Source: Oxytricha trifallax
Taxonomy: Eukaryota; Ciliophora; Spirotrichea; Sporadotrichida; Oxytrichidae
Reading direction: 5' to 3'
DNA: 64,000 nucleotides
Assembly (NCBI GenBank): GCA_000711775.1
Contig: ARYC01017795.1
Coordinates: 62,001 to 126,000 of the forward strand
Every line of letters begins with the position of its first letter. Within the stretch, counting starts at the first letter, position 1. The position numbers and the translations under genes were made by a program. This document shows positions 35,940-47,724 of the stretch, piece after piece. The notes beneath the pieces were generated by a model that searched no databases, was not told the DNA's origin, and worked only from the letters and a program-made list of their open reading frames with translations.

Positions 35940-36905
35940 AAGTGAATTCAAGGATAGAAGGAAACAATCTTAATAAAGAATGAGAAGAACCTCTACTAAA
36001 GGAATCTCTTAATCTTAAGAAGAAAGTGCAGATGCTTTGAAGTATTAGAGAAATCATTAATAATAGATATTCATAAAGTAGAAAAGTGAGGCGGTTGAAT
36101 ACAACAATAAGGTAGTCAAATGAGCAGCAGGTAAAGAGGAGGAATGATTCAATCTGGAATGTATCCACAAGACTATATGCAGTAGTTACGTTTAGGCATG
36201 GAATCTAGTTCTTAAATGATGGGCTTTTCAGGAGAAGATCTACATAATCAAAGCAGTTAAAGTTATAACCAAGCACCTCGGAATTTCTATATTTCACGCT
36301 TGAAAGCTACATGGTAATCATATTCAAAAGTAATTTAATTTAATATGGTTTCATAAATTAAATTAGATAAGGAGTTTTTCAAAACACATTTTCTATTTAA
36401 AAATTAATTTATATGATTAGTATATAAACTTTAAATTCATTTAAGAGTTTCACAAAGAAATCATTTGTTTAAATAACTACACCTCTTACCAATTGTTTCA
36501 AAGTATTTAATCGTTTCTTAAATTTCTGAATCATAATTTGTCAAATTTATTTGCAACTTAGCTTACTCAAATCAATTAAATATGTGCAATAATAGCAGCA
36601 GATGCAATAGAATAAATCTGCAAACTAACTAATTACTCCTTTGGATTTTAAGGGGAATCACCTATAAAATTTCTGTCAAAAAAGTATTAGTTCACAAGTA
36701 GAGAAACCTTTGGCTTTCTTCGCAGAAGATTTTGTGAAAACTGTTACTGAGTTTTCCTGTATACTTGCCAAGCACCGTAGTTCAGACACTCTTGAGAAAG
36801 AAGATATTAAAGTGTAAATTGGAAAACTATATAATAAAACCTGAACCATTAAGGCAAACCCAGATAAGTATTTCAGTTAATAACTTGCATTTCAGCAAAT
36901 TACTA
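35940..36905 (+). pseudogene. TAF12-like histone-fold protein gene
   Basis: The part 36600-36830 reads TPLDFKGNHLQNFCQKSISS, QVEKPLAFFAEDFVKTVTEF, SCILAKHRSSDTLEKEDIKV: this fits the histone fold of TFIID subunit TAF12 (ADDFV..V...C.LAKHRKSxTLExKDV). TAF12 pairs with TAF4 in TFIID and related complexes. Upstream 36140-36330 is a Gln/Ser/Met-rich arm (MIQSGMYPQDYMQQLRLGME) such as precedes the fold in TAF12, and 35940-36110 is another polar block in a different frame. A TGA follows at KLYNKT. An A/T-rich 200-bp stretch separates arm and fold (intron or IES). Confidence 0.6.
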
Positions 36906-36944
36906 ATGTGTCCATTAATTATTTAAAATAAAAAATGATTTTAG

Positions 36945-37110
36945 GGATGGGGTGTACAATTCTGGAATTTTTTGAAATTCCATCACCATTCTGGAATTCC
37001 AGATTGGTGAAAAAAGTTCTAGATACAGAACTGGAATTCCAGATTCATTGGATCTGAGTTCTAGAATGGTGCTGGAATTTCAAAAAATTCCAGAATTGTA
37101 CACCCCATCC
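36945..37110. mobile_element. 166-bp MITE with 8-bp target duplication
   Basis: Starts GGATGGGGTGTACAATTCTGG-like and ends in the exact complement; the outer 36 bp are a nearly perfect inverted repeat (TIR core GGTGTACAATTCTGG, then TTTTTTGAAATTCCA). Internal GGAATTCCAG blocks add further pairing. The flanks are the same 8-mer GATTTTAG at 36937-36944 and 37111-37118. Length of duplication points to a hAT-type transposase having moved it. Confidence 0.9.
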
Positions 37111-37529
37111 GATTTTAGTTTAGAAAGCTCAAGAATCGAACACAATTATTCAAACTTATTTATGATTATATTTTGGACTATAGATAGCAAACTTTGTTTT
37201 AATATATTATTTAATTAATAAAATAACTAAAATATTTTAGTCTTGATTATTATCTCTAAACTTAGTATAAATCGGCTTTGCTCTTAAATTTAGCTTCCAT
37301 TCTTTTAACTCCATACTCTAATTCAGTTACAAAATATTTATATCAAAACACTATTTTTGATTCCATTCTTTTTATTACCTCCACCGAGAAATTTGTCTCT
37401 AATGCCAATTAAGTATTTTAAGCTTTCACCATTATCATGAAAGTATGATTAAAGGAGGATTTATCATGCTAGTACTAATTTTTATTTATTTAATTAACAC
37501 CTCCACATAAAATAATTAAATTGTCTCAT

Positions 37530-38400
37530 TAAAGAATTAAATTGTCGTCGTGCTTGAAAGAACTAGCGCCTTGAGGAATATGCCAGAAAACCCTTCGCAT
37601 TTAGCTCCTCCCATCTCGGATTTATTGGATTTTAAGAAGATTTTATTCTTTCTACAGCTACCATCCCGAAAGCATAGATATATATTGGCTTGTCAACTTT
37701 CGTTTGATTGGCTTTTTATCCTTTACAAATTTACAAAGTAAAATGTTCTTCCTCTTTAGTTCAATGTGTTCAGTTTCTTCCAGCTATAATCAGCTTTATT
37801 ATAAAATCTCATGAATCTAGGAAGTTATTCTTTTCATCCTCACCACCGACTACCAACACAAATCTCTTTTTTTCCTTCGATATAAATCACAGAGTGATGC
37901 ATCCTGGCTACTATTATATAGCTTTAAGTTTCCTTAATTTCTTGATTGTTAATTCTAATTTTGTAGCAGTCTAAACTGCAAGTTTTTTCATCTATTTTAA
38001 GCCACCACTCTTTAAAACCTTTTCATTGCCTATGTATAATTAACAGAACAATTGTGTTGAAATTCGCTTGATTTCACAAGGACTTTGTATTTCTATATTT
38101 GTATTTTTCTTATTCTTTGCATCATAGATTTTGGATTCAAACTTATCTTTTTTAAACCTCATTGTTCTTATTTCATACTTTGGATATCTTACTATTATAC
38201 CTGTGTTATTTTATTGCAACTACTACTATTGTAGAGGTATAACTCGACATTCCTTTGCTTTTCTTACATCATATTCTTCAATTTCTTGGGATTTTATGAG
38301 TTCAAATTCTTATTCACAAGAGGGGTTATGATTCCTTGATTTAATTTCTTCTTCTTTGTAGGAGGAAGATGTTTGAATTTAGTTGTTGTAGTTTTAATTC
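37530..38400 (-). pseudogene. kelch-repeat protein gene
   Basis: Minus strand. N-terminal helical part open for about 130 codons (SCEQEFELIKSQEIEEYDVR, MRFKKDKFESKIYDAKNKKN, LKQMKKLAVQTATKLELTIK). Then kelch blades: KKRFVLVVGGEDEKNNFLDS, TGA, DF; YNKADYSWKKLNTLNQRGR; YIYAFGMVAVERIKSSQ with PRWEELNAKG. Coiled coil followed by kelch is common in ciliate proteins. Frame changes at 37.83 and 37.68 kb. It is a remnant or an IES-broken gene. Confidence 0.55.
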
Positions 38401-38669
38401 AATTTCATGGTGTACTTACATTTTGATGTTAATTTTAATGAGAAGACTCTTTATCAAAGGGGTTCTAAGGAAAGTACTACATTACTTTTAAAATTTATTA
38501 TTTCCAATTATTTAAAGCTTGTTCTTCACTTTGTAGATACCATTGTTTAGAAATGATACAATCAATAAAATAAAAAGATATAAAAATTAATTATCTATTT
38601 TCTATATAATTTATAAATTAATAGAGATTTATGTGAGCATTTAAGGGTTCTTTCAAATAATCTTCAAAA

Positions 38670-39468
38670 TCTGGTTGTTTGAATTACAATTACTGCTAAT
38701 TATATAATCTATAGGTGTAAATATATCTAAAAATCTCCTATAGACCAATAGTACTTTTGATAAAAGTCTCTTGCACTCTCAACCATTTTCTTAAATGCTG
38801 AGTTCTACTATTCAATTTTTTTCTTTAAGTTAATCAACTTTTGGCCTTTGCTGATAAATTAATGTCGTCTCTCCCTTTCCAAATCTTTTCTCAAAGTCAG
38901 GTACACATTCACTCGAATGATTTTCTAATTTATCCAAATTGATCAAGAATGTCTCTGATTTATAATCTAGTGAATGCCAATAATTTACTAAATAAGCCTT
39001 TTTGAATATAATTTCTCGCTTTGACTATTCTAATTACTTAAGAATTTTCTCATAAATACAATCGATTTCTCTGTTGCAATACTCTAATATATTAATTTGA
39101 CCCTATGCTATAGGATACTTTGTCGGGTCGTCTTTCGATGCTTCATACAAATCAGGCCTTAGCCCTTGAAGCTTATCCAAATTTTCATTGAATTTCTTTA
39201 TAATTAACTTGCCAGTCTCTTCTTTAAAATTAATCACTTGACCTCATCCTTGCTTATCACTGTTAGTAAAACATTATTCTAGTAAGTATTCCTTTTCTTA
39301 CAAGTCATTTTATTTTAATGTATGAAGAGTGTAGAGTGTCTTATCTACTGATTGATTATTATCCTTATTTTATAGCTGATTTTCCATTCATATAAGTGAA
39401 GTAACTTACTGAACTGCTTTGAAATTATCCATTGCAGGGAATACTTTCTCAAATAATTTATCTACCAT
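38670..39468 (-). pseudogene. ~265-aa coiled-coil protein, unrecognised
   Basis: ATG at 39468: MVDKLFEKVFPAMDNFKAVQ, open with Gln codons except TGA at two sites (SLI-MENQ and DKQG-GQVINF). Middle: KFNENLDKLQGLRPDLYEAS, NILEYCNREIDCIYEKILKQ, YWHSLDYKSETFLINLDKLE, FEKRFGKGETTLIYQQRPKV. A one-base slip in a poly-A run near 38810 leads into SAFKKMVESARDFYQKYYWS and TGA. Helical and polar throughout. No family recognised. Confidence 0.5.
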
Positions 39469-39959
39469 GCTTGAGCTTATCTGTTAAACAATTTTGATTT
39501 TTTAATAAAATATATCATATTATCGCATTAAAATAATAAGTATCTGAATAGGGCTAAAGGTAGTTTATTTACGAATGTATAAATTTTTATAAATATGGTA
39601 GATTAAGTTAGTTTTATATTATAACTAAAATGACTTAAAACTTGTAGGATATATCAAGATTTTTGACTAGTAAAAATTAACTAACAACACATTTATTGAT
39701 TAAGATGATCGTACTTCGTATAATCTTAGTTAATTAGACAGAGTTTTATTTTAAATTACCATAAAAATAAGTATAAATTGGATTTGAGGAAACTAAACGG
39801 AACACAGATGAAATGTTTCTAGTAAGTGTATAAATTTATTACGATTAAGCATAATTATTTTAACACTTTAATTAATAAGTCATAAGTGTAGACGGGGCTT
39901 TGCAAGTTTTAGACAAGTCAAGTGGAGAATAATTATGAAAGACTTAGCTGAAAATGCCA

Positions 39960-40395
39960 ATGATTGGCTCGAATGAATCTGATATAAAAATACCTTGTAA
40001 AAATGGAGTATTATTATTAATTCCTAATGTGGCTGAAGATCATGGAGAAACTAAAAGAGCGGTAGCTGTTGGAGTGACTCTAGTGACATGGCCCCCAGGA
40101 ACAAGCTGACGACTCCCAGCTAACTGTCAACCCAAGGTGTGGTAGTTTGACTACATACTCTTGCAAAGGTGTGTGGCTCAACGATAAAGTTGAAATCATC
40201 CCCAACGATCAAGGAAACTTAGAGAGTAGTTGTAAGAACTAAGGATGATTACATGCAAGGAGAACAAACCAGCTACTGCAACTCAAGATGAGATCAAGAA
40301 ATCATTTATGAAAATCAGACCACACCAGTGACCAGAGAGGAGTCCTGTGATACAGTAAACCCGGAGTCACCAGCGTGTTTATTCCTAATCACAAC
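39960..40395 (+). pseudogene. GC-richer coding-like patch, unrecognised
   Basis: Frame one: MIGSNESDIKIPCKNGVLLL then IPNVAEDHGETKRAVAVGVT and [13 protein letters not shown] second frame gives TTPVTREESCDTVNPESPAC near the end. Cys and Pro content suggests a secreted or surface protein piece, but no domain is certain. G/C content stands out against the flanks. Confidence 0.3.
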
Positions 40396-41920
40396 TAACT
40401 AAAATGAGGTATTTAATAATACATTGTAAGTAATAATAATACTGATTATATATAGTAGAGATATCTAATCAATTTTTGATAAAAGAGTAAAATCAATTGT
40501 ATAAGAGTGATGTATAAAAATAATTAATAAAATTCATTAACAAATAATTAATAATTAAAGTTTGAGGGTTTGCCTCCTCTCACACTTGATTTTCTTCACT
40601 ACAATAATTTACTAAAAATTTAAATAAAATTATCTCTTAAGCATGATTAAGTTTTAGTTATACACTTTTAATCTCGTACAATCCCTATAATTCAATAAAT
40701 TCTTGATTTTAATATTAATCACTCAAAAATGGAACTACTTTCAGTATGAATTATTTTTAATTCTTATGGAGAAATCTCTATAATTCTTGAGGATTTCCTA
40801 TAAATGAATTTCTCTAAAATATTAAAGATTGCATCTACAACTCTAACGATAATCACAATGAAACCCCAATTATTGAATTAAATGAGAGAGCTTTTTAAAA
40901 AGGTATTTAAGTTAAAAATTAATTAATAAAATTTAATTATAAAACATATGTACACATAGTAATACGTGTAGATTTAAATGAGTCAATCGAGAGTTCAATT
41001 CTTCTTTTGTATGTCTTTTTTTATTAATCAAAAAATAGTTAATTAATAAGATATAGTGTTTAACTTTAATCTAATTATATATATCACCCATATTTCATCA
41101 AAATTTTACTCATGGGGTTTTATCTTTTTTTTATTTCCTTGCTTTAAGCGATTCACTACTACTACCTTGTAAAAATGCCTATGTACTCTTAGTTGATAGA
41201 AGTCTAGTCAGATTTGATAGTGAAGGGTTATTAGATTTATATACAACTCTTCATTAAAAGCAAATTATTTTATATAAAAAAAATAAAATTCGTAGTAATA
41301 GGGTGGTAGTAAAAATTTTAGGTTTATATATTAGAGATTTTGCATTAATATTCAAATCCAATAAAATTTGGGGTTATTTTCAAAAACCCTATATGTCTAA
41401 TGAGATTCGAACTCTTACCTTTGAAATTTTAATGATGAGTTATGCCATATGAAATAGTTTGAATTATTATGATTTTATGTCCAAATCACAACTATAATAA
41501 CTTCAATACAAAAATTTCATCGAAAACCTAATGCAAAAGTATTTTTATTTTAAATGTTCGACATAAAAGAAATTCATTTATAATGTGTGAACTTCTCTCA
41601 TAAAGTAAAGCTCTTGACACTGAAAGAATTCCTTAAAATATAACTAAAGTAAATACTAACATAAACTTAATTAAATGTTTAATATGAAAGATTAAATAAA
41701 GAATGAGGTTACTTTATGTTGAAGAAGAATGATTATTTTTATTAGTTAAGAAGACTAAGAAAAAAAGGATTATGCTTAAATGAGAAAAAGATAACAATCA
41801 ATATAAAAATGAAAAATGTCTAGTCTTAGAAAAGGCTATTTGTATTTCTTTTTTAAATATTATGTTAAAATCAACAAGATTACTTTGCAAATCTGTCTTA
41901 TTCAATTTTTATTTTTCTTT
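40396..41920. other. AT-rich spacer
   Basis: No supported gene. Ends in a pyrimidine-rich TTTTTCTTTTAG that probably is the 3' splice site of the next coding block. Confidence 0.4.
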
Positions 41921-41923
41921 TAG

Positions 41924-42646
41924 AAAACTTCTTCTTCTTCCGTAAGGGATCCCAGGGATCAAGATCTACTTAATTTCTTTTAAAAAAATCAATGCTTGCT
42001 TATAGATTAGACAAAAACGACATCGATTTTAATTGATTTAAATAATGGAAAAATAATTTAGACTGTGTGTGTAGACTTAAGCACATTTCAAGGGTTTGAA
42101 AGGAAACAACCTACTGAAAGCAATAATAATAATAATTCTTCATCAGACAGTAGGCAATAATCATAAAGCTCTTCACCATATGAGAATTATCCATTCTAAC
42201 TAGCGGTGAAAAACTACGATTACCTGTTCTATAACCACTAGTAAAGGATGACTAAGAGGTCTACTTTTTACTCAGAATTCTCTAATGATAAAACACGTAG
42301 GAACTAACAAACCAATAAATAATTGATTGAGTTATCAAGTTCTGTCTTCAATCATTAAAGAGAATAATCAATCTTTGCAAATGAAAATATGCTCTACTTA
42401 ATTACCTTAAATAACTAAAATTAGCTGATTTAGAAATGGATCTATCAGTCACTCACTCCTCTCTACCAAGAATTAAACACCAACAGATTGACTGACGACC
42501 ATTTAACGAGTTACTCGATATAAACAATATTAAATGGATTAATATTGAAAATTACTAATATGCGTATCATTTTTAAGAAAAACGCATTAGACGGAGCTCG
42601 ATTTATTATATAACATCTTAAATTAAAGTGTGATAAATTATAGTGA
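41924..42646 (+). CDS. 240-codon exon, unrecognised
   Basis: Opens right after TTTTCTTTTAG and runs to TAG-TGA without break: KTSSSSVRDPRDQDLLNFFQ, CLLIDQTKTTSILIDLNNGK, a poly-Asn/Ser linker, AVKNYDYLFYNHQQRMTKRS, LITLNNQNQLIQKWIYQSLT, ILKITNMRIIFKKNALDGAR. The order LIDLNNGKII ... linker ... helical tail loosely recalls PAS or histidine-kinase type sensor proteins, but no catalytic motif is present. One of the longest clean frames outside the 9.5-kb insert. Confidence 0.5.
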
Positions 42647-42880
42647 AGTGCAAAGAAGAAGCAATGAACTATCTTTGTTAAATCCTGACTATTAATAGTT
42701 GAAGGTCCCAATCAAGAACCCTGATGTTTTAAATTTAGATGAAATCATAATGATAGATGATCAAAGTAATAAACTAACAATATTGATGTTATTTTCTTGA
42801 ATTATTTTAATGAACAAAATTAAAATGCTAAAAACGATTCTGAGAGCATCTGGGATTTCATTATAAAAATAGAATTCATT

Positions 42881-43934
42881 ATTGATAAAATACGATTGAA
42901 ATGGGGAAATTCAAAAATAAAAATATAACTGTAAATATATATAATTACAACTGCCACTAATTATAAAGCTTCTTAAATATAATTTGATTTTGATTATACC
43001 AAATTTAATAATTAAATTTTTATTAATATATATAATTTTTGTGCAAGTGTGCAAGTGTGCAAAAATATAATTATTAAACATAGGGCAGTGGCTGTGTGCA
43101 AAAACATTATTATTAATTAGTATATTATAGCTAGTTTGATACTTTCATTTTTTTTCCTGTTCCTCTGCGTCTGTATCCATAGTGCTTGTCCTATTCTGCT
43201 ACTCAATCTTGTTGTTGTTGATTGCTTCCTTTTCTATTTCCTAGCTCCATACTCGATCTTCCTCTGCTCTATCTAATAGATACTTCGCCAATTGCACTGC
43301 GTTGAATGGGAACTCTAGTTTGCCTGATTTCCCTTCTATATTTGGCGACACTGTGATGCACCTTCTCTCGAAGCAGTCCTTTTCTTGAGCTGTTATTCTA
43401 TTCCAGGGAAGCTCGTTTGTTGTGATTATGGTGTAGCAGTCTTGATAGAGGATCTAGGTTTCACCAAATTTGACATCGACTGCGTACCCTCTCCCCTCTA
43501 GCAGCTTTTTCATAATGGGAATGTGGTACCTGCTAAAGAACTTCTCTATGTTAATTTCGTCTATCAGTACAATCTAGGGCTCCTGCTCAAGGCTTCTGGA
43601 ATCAACGTGAAATCTAGTGGGTCCGGGAGTTAGCTCATCGCAAATAAATATTGCATCTATCATTCTGAGGATTGAGCAGACATTTATAACTTAATTAATA
43701 TACTAATTAATAATAATGTTTTTTGCACACAGCCACTGCCCTATGTTTATATTAATATATTTTTGCACACTTGCACACTAAATATATATAATTAAAATTA
43801 ATTATCAAATTTGGTCATAATATAAATCAAATTAAATTTATCAAGAAATATAATTAGTGGCAGTTGTAATTATATATATTTACAGTTATATTTTTATTTT
43901 TGAATTTCCCCATTTCAATCGTATTTTATCAATA
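42881..43934. mobile_element. 1.05-kb TIR element encoding an SF3 helicase-like protein
   Basis: Long inverted repeats of about 245 bp (42881-43127 and 43691-43933) enclose one minus-strand ORF. The ends read TATTGATAAAATAC ... with TA on both sides, and continue TTGAAATGGGGAAATT. These align with MITE-2 ends (TATTGTAGGAATAC ... TCGAAATTGGGAAATT), and both share an AATTAGTGGCAGTT block in the arms. So it looks like the coding relative of MITE-2. The inner arm contains GTGCAAGTGTGCAAGTGTGC and GGGCAGTGGCTGTGTGC blocks, possible binding repeats. Confidence 0.85.
43145..43663 (-). CDS. SF3 helicase/Rep-like ATPase domain protein
   Basis: 172 codons from ATG to TGA with TAG read as Gln, no break. 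Begins MIDAIFICDELTPGPTRFHV. The segment PQIVLIDEINIEKFF carries Walker B (IVLIDE), and YTIITTNELPWNRIT has the sensor-1/motif C Asn (TTNELP), followed by CFERRCITVSPN with an Arg pair in arginine-finger position. This order is that of superfamily-3 helicases in Rep, D5/P4 primase-helicase and parvovirus-like proteins. No Walker A (GxxxxGK) and no HUH nuclease are present, so it is a C-terminal half: a truncated copy, or one needing another exon. The reading frame is intact, unlike neighbouring genes, hinting at recent activity or use. Confidence 0.65.
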
Positions 43935-44089
43935 TGTTATAGGAAGTCTATTCTTCATGCTAATTATAATTTGTATTGATTCCCATACTTAACAAAATGT
44001 CTTTCAAAATGAAATTAAATTCAAGAAGAAGAAAACCAGATTGAGTCAATAATCCAAGAGGTTATAAAAAATTTTAGTTGTTAAAGAGC

Positions 44090-45455
44090 CAGAAAGGAAA
44101 ATTTAAATTAATGATAAAGTTATTTTAGGTTAAGGTAGTGGCATGACTGTGGTATTTGAAGGTACTTTGAATTGAAGAGCTGCGGGAGTGAAGTTAATGT
44201 ATTATCAACAATATTTAAATGCTCTTTAAGAAGTTGAATTTGTGCAAAAAAGTCAATTTCTTCCTAATGTTATCATTTACGATTACAAAGAGGAAGTTAG
44301 GAATTTTGTTAATTTAGCTTATAGATAAATGTGAAGGAAACTTTGAGAATCTGGTTGAGCTAATGTAAGCCATCACTTTGAGTGGAAAAATCTATCTTAA
44401 GCTTAAATTTATCTTTTATGTAGGAATGAACTTTATGAGCCTGCATCTATCATCTAAATTATGCAACAATCATTAGGAGGTTTTAAGTTCTTGCATGACA
44501 ATAACATTGTTCATCGAGACATTAAGCCACACAACCTGCTTTTAAATAAGCTAAAATGCGTAAAGTTATCAATTATGGCTCTCTAAATAGTTAATTGAAG
44601 ACTAGTTTTCCTATCATATGGAATTTTAGGATGCCTAAATTGGCAAGTTCCTGAAGTTATTCACTCAGAGAAGTAACATATACCAATGAAAACAACACTT
44701 TAAAAGACTTTCAAAGTTAATATATTTTCTTTGGGCTGTGTATTTTATTGTCTTTTATATAAATGTCATCATCTTTTTGGATAGTGATTTGAAAGAAAGA
44801 AGAATAATTTGAATCCCAAGTTCAATATCAGTTAAATCTTAGAGTAGTTAACTTATGAACGAAGCAGAGAAGCTGAAAATCTCATAGTGTTAATGGTTCA
44901 GCAAGATGCATAAAAGAGGCCAACTGCTACTGATTTAACTAATCGCCCATATATTTTTCTTGGAGTAACAACAAGAAACTTAAGCTAATGTTGGACTTCT
45001 TGTTAGATAAACTTGAATTCAATAACTAAGCAAACAGTGATTTAATACAGAAGCTTGAAACATTAGGCACCAAACATAATGTATTGATAGTGTGCTAAAA
45101 TAGCTGAACTGCTCTTTTACATCCTTCACTAAAAAAAGAACTACAAAAATAGAGAAAGTGCAACTATTAATCACTAACTGATCTCTTGAAGATAAGTCTA
45201 TAATTTATAGTGTAATCATTTATTTATAGTTCATAAGAAACAAAAAGAATCATTTCAGAGAGCTCCTAGAGGTAGCAAAATAATTATTGGGGAATAAAAA
45301 CGACACCTTTATGAGATATTTCACAAAATTATCTCATAATATGATGTTTGCTGTCGATGAATACGTAAAAAACAAAGTACTTAAAGATCTCTTTTTTGTT
45401 CAGTTTAATGATATCTATATTACTATCTGAGATATTTATTCAGATTAAAAAATTT
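44090..45455 (+). pseudogene. IRE1-like kinase-RNase remnant
   Basis: Kinase start INDKVILGQGSGMTVVFEGT, then LN, TGA, RAAGVKLM (VAVK Lys kept), NALQEVEFVQKSQFLPNVII, KCEGNFENLVELMQAI, GGFKFLHDNNIVHRDIKPHN (HRD loop), VKLSIMAL where DMG/DFG is expected, ILGCLNWQVPEVIHSEKQ, NIFSLGCVFYCLLYKCHHLF, QKRPTATDLTNRPYIF. The C-end 45248-45420 reads RNKKNHFRELLEVAKQLLGN, DTFMRYFTKLSHNMMFAVDE, the KEN RNase domain of IRE1. IRE1 is the ER stress sensor that cleaves mRNA. No signal or lumenal part is seen. Several frameshifts, TGA codons and a lost DFG Asp mark it as a pseudogene. Confidence 0.75.
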
Positions 45456-45688
45456 ATAATTAAAACTTTTCCTAGAAAATTAATCAATGTATTTATCTAT
45501 AAACTTCGCTATAATTATAATTTAAATAATAATGTAAATGAATTAGTAAATTCGCAATCAACTATTTAAATAAAAAAAACAGAAGTCAAAAATGATGGAG
45601 GATTTAGAATTAATGATAAAAGTTATTGTTTAATTTAATTATACCTTATAATTTATTTATAATTTTTAATAAGAAACATATTAATTAG

Positions 45689-46101
45689 TGTAGGAATACA
45701 TTCGAAATTGGGAAATTATAATAAAATAAATAAAATTAAATTCAAATTAGTGGCAGTTAAAGTTGCCCAATTTGCACGAACTTGGGCTCATTCGATAGAG
45801 AATTCAAAATTAGCTGGAATTTACTATTGGCGGTACTATTTTATCGCATCCCTGGAGCGAGATAACTCGACTTTAATTAAACATTCTAAATTCATTAAAT
45901 TATACCCCCACATTAAAGTCGAGTTATCTCGCTCCAGGGATGCGATAAAATAGTACCGCCAATAGTAAATTCCAGCTAATTTTGAATTCTCTATCGAATG
46001 AGCTCAAGATCGTGCAAATTGGGCAACTTTAACTGGCACTAATTTGAATTCATTTTTATTTATTTTATTATAATTTCCCAATTTCGAATGTATTCCTACA
46101 A
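45689..46101. mobile_element. MITE-2 copy B (palindromic TIR element)
   Basis: 412 bp, arms about 190 bp, centre near 45890. Ends TGTAGGAATACATTCGAAAT / complement. Arms contain AATTAGTGGCAGTT, CGATAGAGAATTCAAAATTA and CTCGCTCC blocks. It is the best-preserved copy and the one whose ends best match the helicase element. Confidence 0.88.
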
Positions 46102-46129
46102 TAGTATTAATTCTTAGTATATTAATACG

Positions 46130-46432
46130 AATAATTAAAGATCAAACTCAGGTGGAGATAGAGCACTCACATAAAATGTAAGTTACAAAAAAAAAATCTT
46201 TAATTTTTTATCATAGTGGTCCTACCTGGTAAGACTATAGGTGCAGCTGGACTGTGCTTCGCTAAACAACAAAGGAGGATACTTAGAAGACTTTAGAGAT
46301 ATTGATGATGATGATGAAGAAGAAGATTAAACAATATCAGAGAGATTTCCATTTTTTATTAAGATAATAAGATTTAGTATTAATGTGATTAGATTAATTA
46401 ATTATTTTAAGTTTTCATATTATAAATCATAA
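46130..46432 (+). mobile_element. MITE-3 copy E (partial)
   Basis: Core TGTAAGTTACAAAAA, then GGTCCTACCTGGTAAGACT; coding-like reading VLPGKTIGAAGLCFAKQQ and an acidic tail DIDDDDEEED. Right end ...ATAAATCATAA. The left end is missing next to MITE-2B. Confidence 0.55.
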
Positions 46433-47720
46433 TTATATATAGTTGATGAAGGAAGAGTGAAATATTGAATAGTTATTAAAATATTTTCTTGATATAAAAT
46501 GAAAAAAAACATGTTTAATAACAATATTTGTGAAAAATATTTCCTTTGAAGAGTACAAGAAGACATTGGGAGTAGATCTTTTGCAGAGATATATATATAC
46601 TTTATTTTTATTAAATTTATTCATTAATTACTCTTTTATTTATGTCGTTTTCCATAAATTCTTTTTCTAGTTGACTAATTTATTCCTGAATTGCTCATCC
46701 GAATATTCTTTTTTTAAATAGTATTAAATCATTAAATTTTTTATAATTACTCATGATTTGACTAATAAATACTAATTATTATGAGATTGTATTTAATATA
46801 TGCTATTTACCAATTTAAACGATTTTAATTTCTATTAAAAGAAATAAGGTTCCAATAAATACTTTAGATTTTCATATATTTATAAATAATTTGAGGAATC
46901 AATTTAATTTGGTCTTAAAATTTACATTGCGAGTTATTAATAATTATATATATTATTTAAATTATTTGTAAAAATAATAATCCTAAGATATTTATGGGAT
47001 ATTTTGCAATAAATTAATATTAATTTAAATAATTAAATCAACCTTTTTTTATGGTTTCTAAAATTAATTCTATTCCTTCTAAATAATGTATTTTATGCAT
47101 ATAAATTTGGGAGTTTAAATTCTATTTGAGAAATGTAAGTACCATTTATTTCCTTTTTTATAAAAATATGAAAGTTATATAATAATTAATAGATATAGCA
47201 AAAACAAATTAGATATAAGTTTATTTTAAGGCACATCGTGGAAATCAATTCTGAAATGAATGTTTTGACTACTTATAGAGAAAACAATATAATAATTTTA
47301 TCTTACCTATAATAAAATTACCCATTAAAATTTGATGAAAATTTTCAAATAAAATTTTTAAATATATCACTTTAGTATAACCAACAGTTCAAGAAGAAAA
47401 ACAAGGTTTAGTGTATTTGTAGTCATCCATATAATATTTGAATAAATGATTATTTCTAATAATATTGGAGTATAGGAATAATGGGTAATTAGCAATCCTG
47501 ATGTGATATTGAATGTTTTTCTGGTTATTTCATGATTTTAATATGCAAATGCATTTGCTATATGTTTTATTTGTTGATGTTGTACTATTAATTTTATTTA
47601 TTTATTTAGACACACTTAAAATAAAATTATAATAGAATTTTTATTGAAATTGAATATCCAAAAGGAATAAAAGCTTTATAATAATTGCTAATGTAAATTA
47701 ATTAAAATATAATAAACTTT
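46433..47720. other. AT-rich region without a supported gene
   Basis: No frame with coding character; long A/T runs. Likely eliminated or intergenic DNA. Confidence 0.45.
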
Positions 47721-47724
47721 AAAA

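Noticed and set aside
37550..38331. Three plus-strand frames of 63-88 aa
   Set aside because: Antisense to the kelch gene on the minus strand, which has recognisable blades.
41390..41450. tRNA-like B-box (minus strand AGTTCGAATCT)
   Set aside because: The T-arm pairs only four of five bases, and no consistent anticodon or acceptor stem can be folded.
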